Origin: Alphaproteobacteria bacterium
GTDB lineage: Bacteria > Pseudomonadota > Alphaproteobacteria > Puniceispirillales > Puniceispirillaceae
Assembly (NCBI GenBank): GCA_009920665.1
Contig: RFZL01000017.1
Span: 1 to 41,910, forward strand
Length of the DNA: 41,910 nt
Direction: 5' to 3'
The notes below the pieces were generated by a model, which saw only the letters and a program-made list of their open reading frames with translations, did not search any database and was not told the DNA's origin. The position numbers and the translations under genes are program-made. Positions 26,117 to 34,366 of this stretch are shown piece by piece. How positions within the stretch are numbered: position 1 is the first letter of the stretch; every line of letters begins with the position of its first letter.

Positions 26117-26627
26117 TGTCCTGAAGATGACCGATTGATTCGGCCAGCCTCTGCTGCAGCGCCGTCAGCCAGCCATGTCCGGCAATGTTGTGGAGCGCGA
26201 TATAGCCTTGATGATGGCCCCATAGCACCACGCCTCCGATGGCAATTCCGGTACCCAGGATAATGATCGGCCAGTCCGGACGCGCCGCATCGCCGGTTCC
26301 ATGATAAGGAAAACTGACAGAGCAACAGGGACAGCTCAGGCGTAGCGGCGTGGCGGGTGATATGCGCCTGTTCCGCAGCCGTCCCGGTACCCGCAACTCC
26401 GCGTTGCAGACATGACAGACAATGAAGTGGTGGCTTTGCCGCGCCGAGACCGATCTGTCGAGGGGGTGCCGGATTTCATGCGCAGGCCTGAAATCATCAT
26501 GCGGGCCTAGCCGCTGAACGGTGAAGACATGGCGGCAATGATGACATCGCACCGGCATGTCGTAATAGCGTCGCAGGCTGTCAGGCACCGTGAGGGTTTT
26601 CTGGCAATGCGGGCATGTCAGCTGCAT
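26109..26627 (-). CDS. Membrane-anchored double zinc-ribbon protein, function unknown
   Basis: I do not recognise a named family. The 172-residue protein has four CxxC knuckles: Cys5/Cys8 with Cys28/Cys31, and Cys71/Cys74 with Cys99/Cys102. They make two zinc ribbons; the first resembles the MJ0042-type zinc-finger seen at the N-terminus of many alphaproteobacterial membrane proteins. One membrane helix (about 119-137, PIIILGTGIAIGGVVLW) and a short C-terminal tail follow. The arrangement predicts cytoplasmic zinc ribbons on a membrane anchor. It follows the next gene on the same strand and interrupts the usual hrcA-grpE adjacency. Confidence 0.72.
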   Translation of the reverse strand: MQLTCPHCQKTLTVPDSLRRYYDMPVRCHHCRHVFTVQRLGPHDDFRPAHEIRHPLDRSVSARQSHHFIVCHVCNAELRVPGRLRNRRISPATPLRLSCPCCSVSFPYHGTGDAARPDWPIIILGTGIAIGGVVLWGHHQGYIALHNIAGHGWLTALQQRLAESIGHLQDIN

Positions 26628-26746
26628 TGGTGATCGCGACCCGTTGACTGGACGGCGGGATGTGCCGTCCGCTCCTTTGTGCCGCGACAGTGACTAAAAA
26701 ATCGTTAGCAAAGTGAAAAAATAAGCCCGGTCGGTCAGGTGTCCGA

Positions 26747-27793
26747 TCAATCTTCGGATTCCGGGGCCGCGGGGGATGTCTTCGCGCGGGTGGCACTTTT
26801 TTTCCTTGCCATCTTCTTCGCCGTCCTTTTCTTGGCTGTATCACCGGCAGCGGCTTTCTTCGCGCGGGTCTTCGGCTGCGCCGCGGGAAGCTCCTGCAAT
26901 GCCTCGGCAATCGCCGCCTTGATCATCGGGCGCAGATCAGCCGCCACCACCGCCTGCAACTCGCTTCGCATCGCGGCGACAAGCTCGGCCTTCACTGAGG
27001 CGAGATCGACCGGTTCGGGCGCATCCACGGATTTCACAACAGCGGCGGCGATCTCCTGCATCGCGGCCTCCATATCCGGGTCATCATGGCCGTCGGCACT
27101 GCCGGTAGCATTGGCGGCGATGTTCCCGGATTTTCCGTTCCCGGATTTGTTGCCCGCCGGGGCATCATTACCGGCGGTGGCATCATCCGTGTCGGGCTTG
27201 TTGTCAAGGCCATCCAGGGCTTTTTCGTCTTCCCAAGCCTGCCGTACCAGTTTCTGGATGTCGGCAACATCAAGATCGGCCACCCTGTCACTGCTGGCAT
27301 CACTTTTGGCCGGTGCCGGCGGTTCGTTCGGAAGCGTCGGTGCGGACGTATTGGCCTGCCTGTCGGCATTGATGCCAGCATTGATTTTGGTGTTGATATC
27401 GTCCCCGATATCGTCGCTGTCGGGCGCTGCCGGGGTGTCTGTTAACTGGGGGGTGTCAATGGCCGGCCAGGTCTCTCCGGTATCGAAATGAACGCCCCAG
27501 CTGCCACCTGAACTGGCCGCCGCAGGATCATCCGCGGGGCCGGTCATGTCCGCGGATGGCGGCGGCGCATCACGGGGTGATGTCCGGTCCGGCATTTCAC
27601 GTTCGGCAAGGTCAAGCAAATCATCGAACCGGCGGACGATCGATGGACGTCCTTCACTCGCGGGGATCCCGAAATCCATCTCGTCCGACGTAACGGCTTC
27701 GGATTCGATCACGGCAAACATCGCCCGGCCCTCGGTGGCGGATTTCTGCGACTGCTCATAGAGCGCCATGATCGATTGTCTGACGGTTGCCAT
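26747..27793 (-). CDS. Acidic disordered protein with lysine-rich histone-H1-like tail, function unknown
   Basis: A 348-residue protein I cannot assign. Residues 1-65 look folded (TVRQSIMALYEQSQKSATEGR, RRFDDLLDLAERE). Residues 70-240 are Asp/Pro/Ala/Asn-rich and probably disordered. Residues 241-302 form predicted amphipathic helices (VKAELVAAMRSELQAVV, LRPMIKAAIAEALQEL). The last about 30 residues (308-338) carry 14 Lys/Arg among Ala/Thr, in AKK/ARK repeats like histone H1 or bacterial H1-like proteins. The helix-acidic-helix plan loosely recalls PopZ, but I do not see its conserved C-terminus. It is divergent from grpE. Confidence 0.68.
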   Translation of the reverse strand: MATVRQSIMALYEQSQKSATEGRAMFAVIESEAVTSDEMDFGIPASEGRPSIVRRFDDLLDLAEREMPDRTSPRDAPPPSADMTGPADDPAAASSGGSWGVHFDTGETWPAIDTPQLTDTPAAPDSDDIGDDINTKINAGINADRQANTSAPTLPNEPPAPAKSDASSDRVADLDVADIQKLVRQAWEDEKALDGLDNKPDTDDATAGNDAPAGNKSGNGKSGNIAANATGSADGHDDPDMEAAMQEIAAAVVKSVDAPEPVDLASVKAELVAAMRSELQAVVAADLRPMIKAAIAEALQELPAAQPKTRAKKAAAGDTAKKRTAKKMARKKSATRAKTSPAAPESED

Positions 27794-27973
27794 CGGCCTC
27801 TGTCCTGTCTGCGTGGCGGCTGTCCGGGCCGCCTGCCATCATGCCAAGTCTTGCATAATCAACGTCTGCGGACAACATGACCGGCCTTGCAAGGTCCGGC
27901 CCGTTCGGGTGTCGCCGCGCGGTATCCATCACGCAACTTCCATGCCGTTTGCGAAGATTCCGGTGCCCTTGCC

Positions 27974-28003
27974 CTTGGCTGACATCACAAATGGACCTAA
28001 ATA
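27974..28003 (+). promoter_or_regulatory. RpoH (sigma-32) type promoter for grpE
   Basis: CTTG at 27974-27977, an 18-bp spacer and CCTAAATA at 27996-28003 fit the alphaproteobacterial heat-shock pattern CTTG-N17/18-CYTATNT with small deviations. The grpE start is about 57 bp downstream. The rest of the 266-bp gap before grpE shows only a short CCTTGCAAGG palindrome. Confidence 0.55.
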
Positions 28004-28059
28004 ACGCTACGCAAAGGACGAAATGTCTGGCAGGTGCCGACTGAAATGAAGGATGGATG

Positions 28060-28761
28060 ATGGCTGGAAACAAAAAGGATGTGGCGGCGGATACCGCTCC
28101 CGACGAGGATGTGCATATGGACGCCGGGGGTGACGAGGCCGCGCAGGCAACAACCGAGGCCGCGGCGGCGGGCGAATCGGTGTCCTGGGACGCTGGGTCG
28201 CTGCCTGATGCCGGTGACGCAGCCAAGAGCAACGACATTGTCAATGATGATGCTTTCGAAGCGCTGATTGCCGAGCGTGATTCGCTGAAGGACCAGCTTC
28301 TTCGCGCGCTTGCCGATGTCGAGAATATGCGTCGCCGCACCGAGCGCGAGGTGGAGACAGCCCGTAAATACAGCCATACCGGGTTTGCCCGCGACCTGGT
28401 CGGAGCGATCGACAATCTGGCGCGCGCCATCGATGCCGCACCGGCCGCCGATGATGAATCGATCGGGGAGTCCGTGAACGCGCTGATTACCGGTCTCGAG
28501 ATGAGCTGGACCGAAATCCAGTCCACGATGGAGCGGCACGGGATCAGGCGGATCAGCCCGCTTGGCGAGAAGTTCGACTATAATTTCCACCAGGCGATGT
28601 TCGAGATGCCACATCCCGACCAGCCGCCGGGAACCGTGGTCGAGGTGGTGCAGCATGGATATGTGCTTCATGACAGGCTGCTGCGTCCGGCGATGGTGGG
28701 TGTCGCCAAGGCGGCAGACCCGGCACCCGACGCAGAAACGCCGGCTGAGGATGCCAGCTGA
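28060..28761 (+). CDS. grpE: Hsp70 nucleotide exchange factor GrpE
   Basis: A 233-residue dimeric cochaperone that releases ADP from DnaK. An acidic disordered N-terminus (about 1-65) precedes the long helix (RDSLKDQLLRALADVENMRRRTERE) and the beta domain with FDYNFHQAMFEMP, GTVVEVVQHGYVLHDRLLRPAMVGVA. A GAAGGA site at 28048-28053 is spaced 6 bp from ATG 28060; ATG 28057 directly before it is too close. It leads grpE-dnaK-dnaJ. Confidence 0.96.
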   Translation: MAGNKKDVAADTAPDEDVHMDAGGDEAAQATTEAAAAGESVSWDAGSLPDAGDAAKSNDIVNDDAFEALIAERDSLKDQLLRALADVENMRRRTEREVETARKYSHTGFARDLVGAIDNLARAIDAAPAADDESIGESVNALITGLEMSWTEIQSTMERHGIRRISPLGEKFDYNFHQAMFEMPHPDQPPGTVVEVVQHGYVLHDRLLRPAMVGVAKAADPAPDAETPAEDAS

Positions 28762-28774
28762 GGATAATGGCCAA

Positions 28775-28826
28775 GGATGCCGGGCAGGAATGCCGGGCGG
28801 GAATGCCGGGCGGGAATGCCGGGCGG
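28775..28826. repeat. Four 13-bp tandem repeats upstream of dnaK
   Basis: Units of GAATGCCGGGCGG at 28788-28800, 28801-28813 and 28814-28826 are identical; the first unit (28775-28787) differs at two positions. The array starts 14 bp after grpE and ends 20 bp before the dnaK heat-shock -35 box. It is a candidate variable-number repeat. Confidence 0.92.
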
Positions 28827-28845
28827 GAATGGTTGAGTGACCGCA

Positions 28846-28874
28846 CTTGTAACCGGAACAGCGCGTCCTATATG
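28846..28874 (+). promoter_or_regulatory. RpoH (sigma-32) type promoter for dnaK
   Basis: CTTG at 28846-28849, exactly 17 bp, then CCTATATG at 28867-28874. This matches the alphaproteobacterial heat-shock consensus CTTG-N17/18-CYTATNT. Transcription would start near 28880, giving a dnaK leader of about 120 nt. The remaining leader to 29001 shows a strong AAGGAG ribosome site and nothing else clear. Confidence 0.7.
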
Positions 28875-29001
28875 GACGGTGTAATTCAACAGCAAGAGCA
28901 TGACCTGCCAGCGCGGTGCCAAGGGCGCTACAGGGCCAAATGCCAGAACGTCACCAGGGTGTCAGTCTAGAGGAAACTGGTGGACCAGAAAGGAGCTCGT
29001 C

Positions 29002-30912
29002 ATGGGGAAAGTTATTGGAATCGACCTTGGAACGACAAATTCATGCGTCGCCGTCATGGATGGCAAGGACGCCCGGGTAATTGAAAACGCCGAAGGCGCC
29101 CGCACCACCCCGTCGATGGTGGCCTTCGCCGATGACGGTGAACGTCTTGTCGGTCAGGCCGCGAAACGTCAGGCGGTAACCAACCCGGAAAAGACCCTGT
29201 TCGCGATCAAGCGTCTGATCGGGCGCCGCCATGATGATGCGGCAACGAAAAAATTCGCCGAGCTTGTGCCCTATGAAATCACCAACGCGAAGAATGGTGA
29301 CGCCTGGGTCAAGGTCGATGGTGAGGAATATTCGCCGAGCCAGATTTCCGGCTTCACGCTTCGCAAGCTGAAGGAAGATGCCGAGGCCTATCTTGGCGAA
29401 AGCGTGACCGAAGCCGTGATCACCGTGCCGGCCTATTTCAATGACTCACAGCGCCAGGCCACCAAGGATGCCGGCAAGATTGCCGGTCTTGAGGTCCTGC
29501 GGATCATTAACGAGCCAACAGCGGCGGCGCTTGCCTATGGTCTCGACCGGCGCGAATCCGGCCTGATTGTCGTATATGACCTTGGCGGCGGCACCTTTGA
29601 TGTGTCGATCCTCGAGGTTGGCGACGGCGTGTTCGAGGTGAAGTCGACAAATGGCGACACCTTCCTTGGCGGTGAGGATTTCGACCACCAGATCATCCAG
29701 TATCTGGCCGATGAATTCAAATCGAGCGAGGGTATCGATCTGCGCAAGGACAAGCTGGCCCTGCAGCGTCTGAAGGAAGCTGCCGAGAAGGCAAAGATCG
29801 AGCTGTCCTCGGCGGTGCAGACGGATGTCAATCTGCCCTTTATCACCGCCGATGCGACCGGCCCCAAGCACCTTAATGTCAAGCTGACCCGCGCCAAGCT
29901 GGAACAGCTTGTCGAAACGCTGGTGCAGCGCACGATCAAGCCGTGCCAGGCCGCGCTGAAGGATGCCGGCGTGAAGCCGGGCGAGATCGACGAGGTCATT
30001 CTTGTCGGTGGCATGACCCGCATGCCGAAGATCATCGAGACGGTGAAGGATTTCTTTGGCGCCGAGCCACACCGGGGCGTGAACCCGGATGAGGTTGTGG
30101 CGTCCGGTGCTGCCATTCAGGCCGGTGTCCTGACCGGCGATGTGAAGGATGTCCTGCTTCTCGACGTCACCCCGCTGTCGCTGGGTATCGAGACGCTTGG
30201 CGGTGTCTTCACTCGCCTGATCGACCGCAACACGACCATCCCGACGAAGAAGAGCCAGGTGTTCTCGACCGCCGATGACAATCAGTCGGCGGTGACCATT
30301 TCGGTCTATCAGGGTGAGCGCGAGATGGCGACCGACAACAAACATCTCGGCCAGTTCAATCTGGAAGGCATCGCGCCGGCGCCGCGCGGGGTACCGCAAA
30401 TCGAGGTGACCTTCGACATCGATGCCAACGGCATTGTCAAGGTCAGTGCCAAGGACAAGGCAACCGGCAAGGAGCAGGAGATCCGTATTCAGGCCTCCGG
30501 CGGTCTTGATGACAGCGAGATCGATCGCATGGTCAGCGAGGCCGAGGCCAACGCCGAGGAAGACAAGAAACGCCGTGACGCGGTTGAGAAACGCAATCAG
30601 GGCGAGGCGCTTGTCCATGGCGCCGAGAAGGCCATCACCGATCTTGGTGACAAGGCCGACCCGGCGGCAAAGGCCGAGGTCGAGGCGGGAATCGCCGCGC
30701 TGAAGGAAGCCCTTGAGGGCGACGATATCGAGGCCATCTCTGCGAAATCGGCTGAATTGTCGCAATCGATGATGAAGATGGGCGAGGCTGCCTATCAGGC
30801 CGAACAGCCTGCGGGTGATGCCGAGGGCGGCAATGCCGGCGATGAGGAAACCGTCGTCGATGCAGAGTTCGAGGAAGTCGATGGCGACGATGCTGCCGGC
30901 GACAGGAAATAA
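29002..30912 (+). CDS. dnaK: Molecular chaperone DnaK (Hsp70)
   Basis: A 636-residue ATP-dependent chaperone. The nucleotide-binding domain opens with [19 protein letters not shown] and contains [29 protein letters not shown] and [15 protein letters not shown]. The linker region [19 protein letters not shown] leads to the substrate domain and the acidic C-terminus with [14 protein letters not shown] at 28991-28995, 6 bp before ATG 29002, fixes the start; the upstream open frame is leader. It has its own heat-shock type promoter and probably also receives read-through from grpE. Confidence 0.98.
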   Translation: MGKVIGIDLGTTNSCVAVMDGKDARVIENAEGARTTPSMVAFADDGERLVGQAAKRQAVTNPEKTLFAIKRLIGRRHDDAATKKFAELVPYEITNAKNGDAWVKVDGEEYSPSQISGFTLRKLKEDAEAYLGESVTEAVITVPAYFNDSQRQATKDAGKIAGLEVLRIINEPTAAALAYGLDRRESGLIVVYDLGGGTFDVSILEVGDGVFEVKSTNGDTFLGGEDFDHQIIQYLADEFKSSEGIDLRKDKLALQRLKEAAEKAKIELSSAVQTDVNLPFITADATGPKHLNVKLTRAKLEQLVETLVQRTIKPCQAALKDAGVKPGEIDEVILVGGMTRMPKIIETVKDFFGAEPHRGVNPDEVVASGAAIQAGVLTGDVKDVLLLDVTPLSLGIETLGGVFTRLIDRNTTIPTKKSQVFSTADDNQSAVTISVYQGEREMATDNKHLGQFNLEGIAPAPRGVPQIEVTFDIDANGIVKVSAKDKATGKEQEIRIQASGGLDDSEIDRMVSEAEANAEEDKKRRDAVEKRNQGEALVHGAEKAITDLGDKADPAAKAEVEAGIAALKEALEGDDIEAISAKSAELSQSMMKMGEAAYQAEQPAGDAEGGNAGDEETVVDAEFEEVDGDDAAGDRK

Positions 30913-30930
30913 CCTTTCAAACCATGACGC

Positions 30931-30961
30931 GGGCGGACGGTGACAGCACTGTCCCCCGCCC
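30931..30961 (+). terminator. Hairpin between dnaK and dnaJ (possible attenuator)
   Basis: A nested hairpin: outer arms GGGCGG (30931-30936) and CCGCCC (30956-30961), inner GACAG/CTGTC (30942-30946/30949-30953). No T-run follows. In the 79-bp dnaK-dnaJ gap it may reduce read-through or stabilise the dnaK mRNA end, giving more DnaK than DnaJ. Confidence 0.4.
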
Positions 30962-30991
30962 TGTTCCAATGGTCAGTCTGGTGGCGAAGTC

Positions 30992-32107
30992 ATGAGCAAG
31001 CGTGATTATTATGATGTTCTCGGCGTGTCCAGGGACGCCGACGAATCCGCGCTCAAATCCGCCTATCGCAAACTGGCGATGAAGAACCATCCCGACCGGA
31101 ACCCTGATGACGAGGAAGCCGCGGAGCGGTTCCGCGAGGCCACCGAAGCCTATGAAGTTCTGAAGGATTCGCAAAAGCGTGCCGCCTATGACCGCATGGG
31201 GCATGCCGCCTTTGACAATGCTGCTGGCGGTGGTTTCGGTGGCGGTTTCGGCGGTGGCGGCTTTGCCGACATCTTTGACCAGATGTTTTCCGAATTCTCA
31301 CGTGGTGCCGGTGGGGCGCAGCCCGACCATGGTGGCAACGACCTTCGCCATGATCTGAACATCTCGCTCGAGGAGGCCTTCTCCGGCGTTCAGCGTGACA
31401 TAAATGTGACCGTGCCGGTCGGCTGTGACGAATGCAGTGGTAGCGGGTCGGCCGCCGGCGCACAGCCGCGCAATTGTGGTACCTGTGGTGGCAGCGGCCG
31501 GGTGCGGGCACAGCAGGGCTTCTTTGCTGTCGAGCGCACCTGTCACAGCTGTCAGGGTATGGGGCAGGTCATCACCGACCCCTGCGGTACCTGCGGCGGT
31601 GAAGGCCGGGTGCGGCAGAGCAAGATGCTGTCGGTTTCGGTACCGGCAGGTGTTGACAGTGGCAACCGCATCCGCCTGTCAGGCAAGGGCGAGGCCGGGT
31701 TCCGCGGCGGTCCACCGGGCGATCTCTATATCTTCATTTCGGTTGACCCGCATCCCATTCTGGTCCGTGACGGGGCGGATATCCTGACCCGCATCCCGGT
31801 ACCGATGGCAACCGCCGCGCTTGGCGGCAGTATCGATGTGCCGACGGTCGAGGGCCGGATGGCACGGCTGACCATCGAATCGGGGACACAGTCCGGGCGC
31901 CGCTTCCGCATGCGTGGCAAGGGCATGCCGGTATTGCGTCGCAACACGCGTGGCGACCAGATTGTCGAGGTGCAGGTCGAAACGCCTACCAACCTGACGA
32001 AGAAACAGAAGGACCTGCTGAAGCAGTTCGGTGAGGCGGGCGGCACCAGCCCGGAAACCGACAGTTTTTTGAAGCGGGCGCGCCGGATCTGGGCTGACGA
32101 CAGCTAG
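30992..32107 (+). CDS. dnaJ: Chaperone DnaJ (Hsp40)
   Basis: A 371-residue type I cochaperone that delivers clients and stimulates DnaK ATPase. The J-domain (RDYYDVLGVSRDA...) has HPD at 33-35. A Gly/Phe-rich linker follows (about 75-90). Four zinc-binding CxxCxGxG repeats are CDECSGSG, CGTCGGSG, CHSCQGMG and CGTCGGEG. The C-terminal domains hold GDLYIFISVDPHP and RFRMRGKGMP. Complete and typical; downstream of dnaK in the same direction. Confidence 0.98.
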   Translation: MSKRDYYDVLGVSRDADESALKSAYRKLAMKNHPDRNPDDEEAAERFREATEAYEVLKDSQKRAAYDRMGHAAFDNAAGGGFGGGFGGGGFADIFDQMFSEFSRGAGGAQPDHGGNDLRHDLNISLEEAFSGVQRDINVTVPVGCDECSGSGSAAGAQPRNCGTCGGSGRVRAQQGFFAVERTCHSCQGMGQVITDPCGTCGGEGRVRQSKMLSVSVPAGVDSGNRIRLSGKGEAGFRGGPPGDLYIFISVDPHPILVRDGADILTRIPVPMATAALGGSIDVPTVEGRMARLTIESGTQSGRRFRMRGKGMPVLRRNTRGDQIVEVQVETPTNLTKKQKDLLKQFGEAGGTSPETDSFLKRARRIWADDS

Positions 32108-32153
32108 GGTCCGCACCGATTTCATCTTGCCCTGCCGGCGCGGGCTTTATAGT

Positions 32154-32171
32154 CTCGCCGCATTCGGCGAG
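32154..32171 (+). promoter_or_regulatory. Hairpin overlapping the dapB ribosome site
   Basis: CTCGCCG-CATT-CGGCGAG, a perfect 7-bp stem with a 4-nt loop. Its right arm ends at the first G of the GGAGG that serves dapB (ATG 32185). It could modulate dapB translation; no terminator T-run follows. Confidence 0.35.
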
Positions 32172-32184
32172 GAGGGCCGCACCA

Positions 32185-32994
32185 ATGACATCCCCCATGA
32201 TCAAGATCGGCATTCCGGGCGCCGCCGGGCGGATGGGCCGCATGCTGATCCGCGAGATTGCCGCCGCGCCCGACCTTGAACTGGTTGCGGCGACGGACCG
32301 CTCCGAATCCGAAGCGCTTGGCCAGGACAGTGGGCTGCTTGCCGGCACGGGCACGAATGGTGTGCTGATCTCGGACAATCCTGAAACCCTCGCCGGCGCC
32401 GATGTGCTGATCGATTTCACCAGCCCGGCAGCAAGCATCGCCCATGCCGGCATCGCGGCAGGCCAGGGCTGTGCCATGGTGGTTGGCACCACCGGCCTGT
32501 CGGGTGATGACGAGGCTGCGCTGGCGGCGGCGGCACAATCCGTGCCGCTCGTCTATTGTGCCAATACTTCGGTTGGCGTCACGCTGCTGGCAAAGCTTGT
32601 CGAACAGGTGGCGGCGCAGCTTGTCGAGGGATGGGACATCGAAATTCTGGAAGCGCACCATCATCACAAGGTCGATGCCCCGTCCGGTACCGCGCTGGCG
32701 CTTGGCGAGGCGGCGGCACGTGGACGCGGGGTCAGGCTCGATAATGTCTCCGACATGGTCCGCCAGGGCCAGACAGGCGCACGAAGGGACGGTGATATCG
32801 GGTTCGCGGTGCTGCGCGGCGGTGATGTCACCGGGGAACATTCGGTGATATTCTTTGGCGATTCCGAACGCGTTGAAATCTCGCACAAGGCGACCGACCG
32901 CGCCATTTTTGCCCGGGGTGCGCTGCGCGCTGCACGCTTTGCCGCCAGCGCAAAAGCCGGCTTCTATGACATGAATGACGTTCTGTCCGGCTAG
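32185..32994 (+). CDS. dapB: 4-hydroxy-tetrahydrodipicolinate reductase
   Basis: A 269-residue NAD(P)H-dependent reductase of the lysine/diaminopimelate pathway. The dinucleotide-binding GAAGRMGR is near residue 12; VLIDFTSP, VVGTTGLS, and the substrate/catalytic EAHHHHKVDAPSGTAL block are diagnostic. The position after dnaJ is common in alphaproteobacteria. Its TAG stop overlaps the tdk stop in CTAG (32991-32994). Confidence 0.96.
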   Translation: MTSPMIKIGIPGAAGRMGRMLIREIAAAPDLELVAATDRSESEALGQDSGLLAGTGTNGVLISDNPETLAGADVLIDFTSPAASIAHAGIAAGQGCAMVVGTTGLSGDDEAALAAAAQSVPLVYCANTSVGVTLLAKLVEQVAAQLVEGWDIEILEAHHHHKVDAPSGTALALGEAAARGRGVRLDNVSDMVRQGQTGARRDGDIGFAVLRGGDVTGEHSVIFFGDSERVEISHKATDRAIFARGALRAARFAASAKAGFYDMNDVLSG

Positions 32995-33572
32995 TCCCCG
33001 GCCATCGTCTCCACCCAGTGACGACGGCATAGCGAGATATAGCGCTCATTGCCGCCGATCTCGACCTGCGCACCCTCACGGATCACCCGGCCTTCATCAT
33101 CCTGCCTGACAACCATCGTCGCCTTGCGCCCGCAATGGCAGATGGTGCGGATTTCCCGCAGCACATCGGCAATGGCAAGCAGGCGCGCGCTGCCGGGAAA
33201 CATGTTGCCCTGAAAATCCGTGCGGAGGCCGTAGCACATCACCGGAATGCCCATCTCGTCTGCGATGCCGGCCAACTGCCAGACCTGTGCGTCGGTCAGG
33301 AATTGCGCTTCGTCGACCATCACACAGGCAAGCGGTGCGCTGGCGTTCTCGGCCGCGACAAGCGCCGTCATGTCGGTGCTGCCATCGAACACGAAGGCGG
33401 TCGATTCCAACCCGATCCGGGACCCGATCTTGCCCTCGCCGACCCGGTCGTCAAGCCGCGCGGTCAGCAACAGCGTGCTCATCCCGCGCTCGCGATAATT
33501 GTGTGATGCCTGCAGCAGGATGGTGGATTTGCCAGCATTCATCGCGGCGTAGGAAAAATACAGCTTGGCCAT
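32991..33572 (-). CDS. tdk: Thymidine kinase
   Basis: A 193-residue type II thymidine kinase phosphorylating thymidine (and deoxyuridine) with ATP. Walker A is in SYAAMNAGKST (7-17); the Walker B-like VMVDEAQFL, the lasso region and zinc ligands CHCGRKA plus CRRH are visible. ATG 33572 follows AGAGGG at a spacing of 6, so the longer upstream reading is not used. It is divergent from upp; with upp and cdd it forms a pyrimidine salvage set. Confidence 0.95.
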   Translation of the reverse strand: MAKLYFSYAAMNAGKSTILLQASHNYRERGMSTLLLTARLDDRVGEGKIGSRIGLESTAFVFDGSTDMTALVAAENASAPLACVMVDEAQFLTDAQVWQLAGIADEMGIPVMCYGLRTDFQGNMFPGSARLLAIADVLREIRTICHCGRKATMVVRQDDEGRVIREGAQVEIGGNERYISLCRRHWVETMAGD

Positions 33573-33611
33573 CGGAACCCTCTTGGAATGGCCCGTCATA
33601 CTGCCGCCGGG

Positions 33612-33642
33612 CGCGGCTTTTGTGAATGGAAAAAGCGCCGCG
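33612..33642 (+). promoter_or_regulatory. GC-rich leader hairpin before upp
   Basis: CGCGGC (33612-33617) pairs with GCCGCG (33637-33642), and inner TTTT/AAAA tracts can extend the stem. It lies in the 114-bp tdk-upp divergent gap, about 45 bp before upp. On the plus strand it could be an attenuator or leader structure; no known riboswitch is recognised. Confidence 0.3.
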
Positions 33643-33686
33643 TTATGGGTAATGTCATCCGATATCATCTGAAGGAGCACAGCATT

Positions 33687-34331
33687 ATGAACGCGTCGCA
33701 GATACCCGGTTTGACGGTGATGGATCACCCGCTCGTCGATCACAAGCTTTCAATTCTCCGTGATCATGAGAGCCCGCCACATCGCTTCCGGCAGACGCTT
33801 CATGAACTGTCCTGGCTTCTGGCCTATCCGGCCTTTGCGGCGCTGAAGACCGAAAGCGTGGACATACAAACACCGCTTGAGGTGACAAGCTGTCAGGCGA
33901 TGCAACCCCCCTATCCCTGTCTTGTCTCGATCCTGCGTGCCGGCAATGGGCTTATCGACGGTTTCAGTCAGGTTTGCCCCGAGGCCAGTGTCGGGCATCT
34001 CGGCCTGTATCGGGATCACGACACGATGGCGCCGATCTCCTATTACAACAGCCTGCCAACGGATATCGTTCAGCGGCAGGTCATTCTTGGCGATCCGATG
34101 CTGGCCACCGGCGGCAGCGCTGTTATGGCGCTGGACACGCTTCGTGATATCGGCGTCACGGACATCGTCTTTTCATGCCTTGTGGCGGCGCCGGAAGGCG
34201 TGAGGGCGCTTCATGATGCGCATCCCGATGTGCCCATCGTCACTGCGGCGCTTGACCGCGAGCTGAATGAATCCTGCTATATCCTGCCGGGCCTCGGCGA
34301 TGCCGGCGACAGGATCTACGGCACCGGCTGA
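33687..34331 (+). CDS. upp: Uracil phosphoribosyltransferase
   Basis: A 214-residue enzyme converting uracil and PRPP to UMP. YPCLVSILRAGNGLIDGF, the PRPP loop ILGDPMLATGGSAVMALDTL and the C-terminal GLGDAGDRIYGTG are family hallmarks. ATG 33687 follows AAGGAG at about 10 bp; ATG 33645 upstream in frame is less likely. It would recycle uracil released by cytidine deamination and nucleoside hydrolysis from the adjacent operon. Confidence 0.95.
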   Translation: MNASQIPGLTVMDHPLVDHKLSILRDHESPPHRFRQTLHELSWLLAYPAFAALKTESVDIQTPLEVTSCQAMQPPYPCLVSILRAGNGLIDGFSQVCPEASVGHLGLYRDHDTMAPISYYNSLPTDIVQRQVILGDPMLATGGSAVMALDTLRDIGVTDIVFSCLVAAPEGVRALHDAHPDVPIVTAALDRELNESCYILPGLGDAGDRIYGTG

Positions 34332-34366
34332 TCCGCAGGAAGGCATGTCACGTCAGCCGGGTGACG

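Noticed and set aside
26680-26720. T-rich stretches after the H1-tailed gene (minus strand) as an intrinsic terminator
   Set aside because: Two T-runs exist but the preceding stems are only 3-4 bp, so a hairpin terminator is not supported.
26747-27793. Annotation of the H1-tailed protein as PopZ
   Set aside because: Only the general plan (helix, acidic linker, helix) agrees; the conserved C-terminal PopZ sequence is not visible and its usual valS neighbour is absent.
24917-29001. Search for a CIRCE operator around hrcA, grpE and dnaK
   Set aside because: No TTAGCACTC or GAGTGCTAA, even with one or two mismatches, was seen.
29446-30969. Long minus-strand open frame (about 500 codons) opposite dnaK
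   Set aside because: Antisense shadow of dnaK, a well-known effect of its codon usage; no ribosome site or domain.
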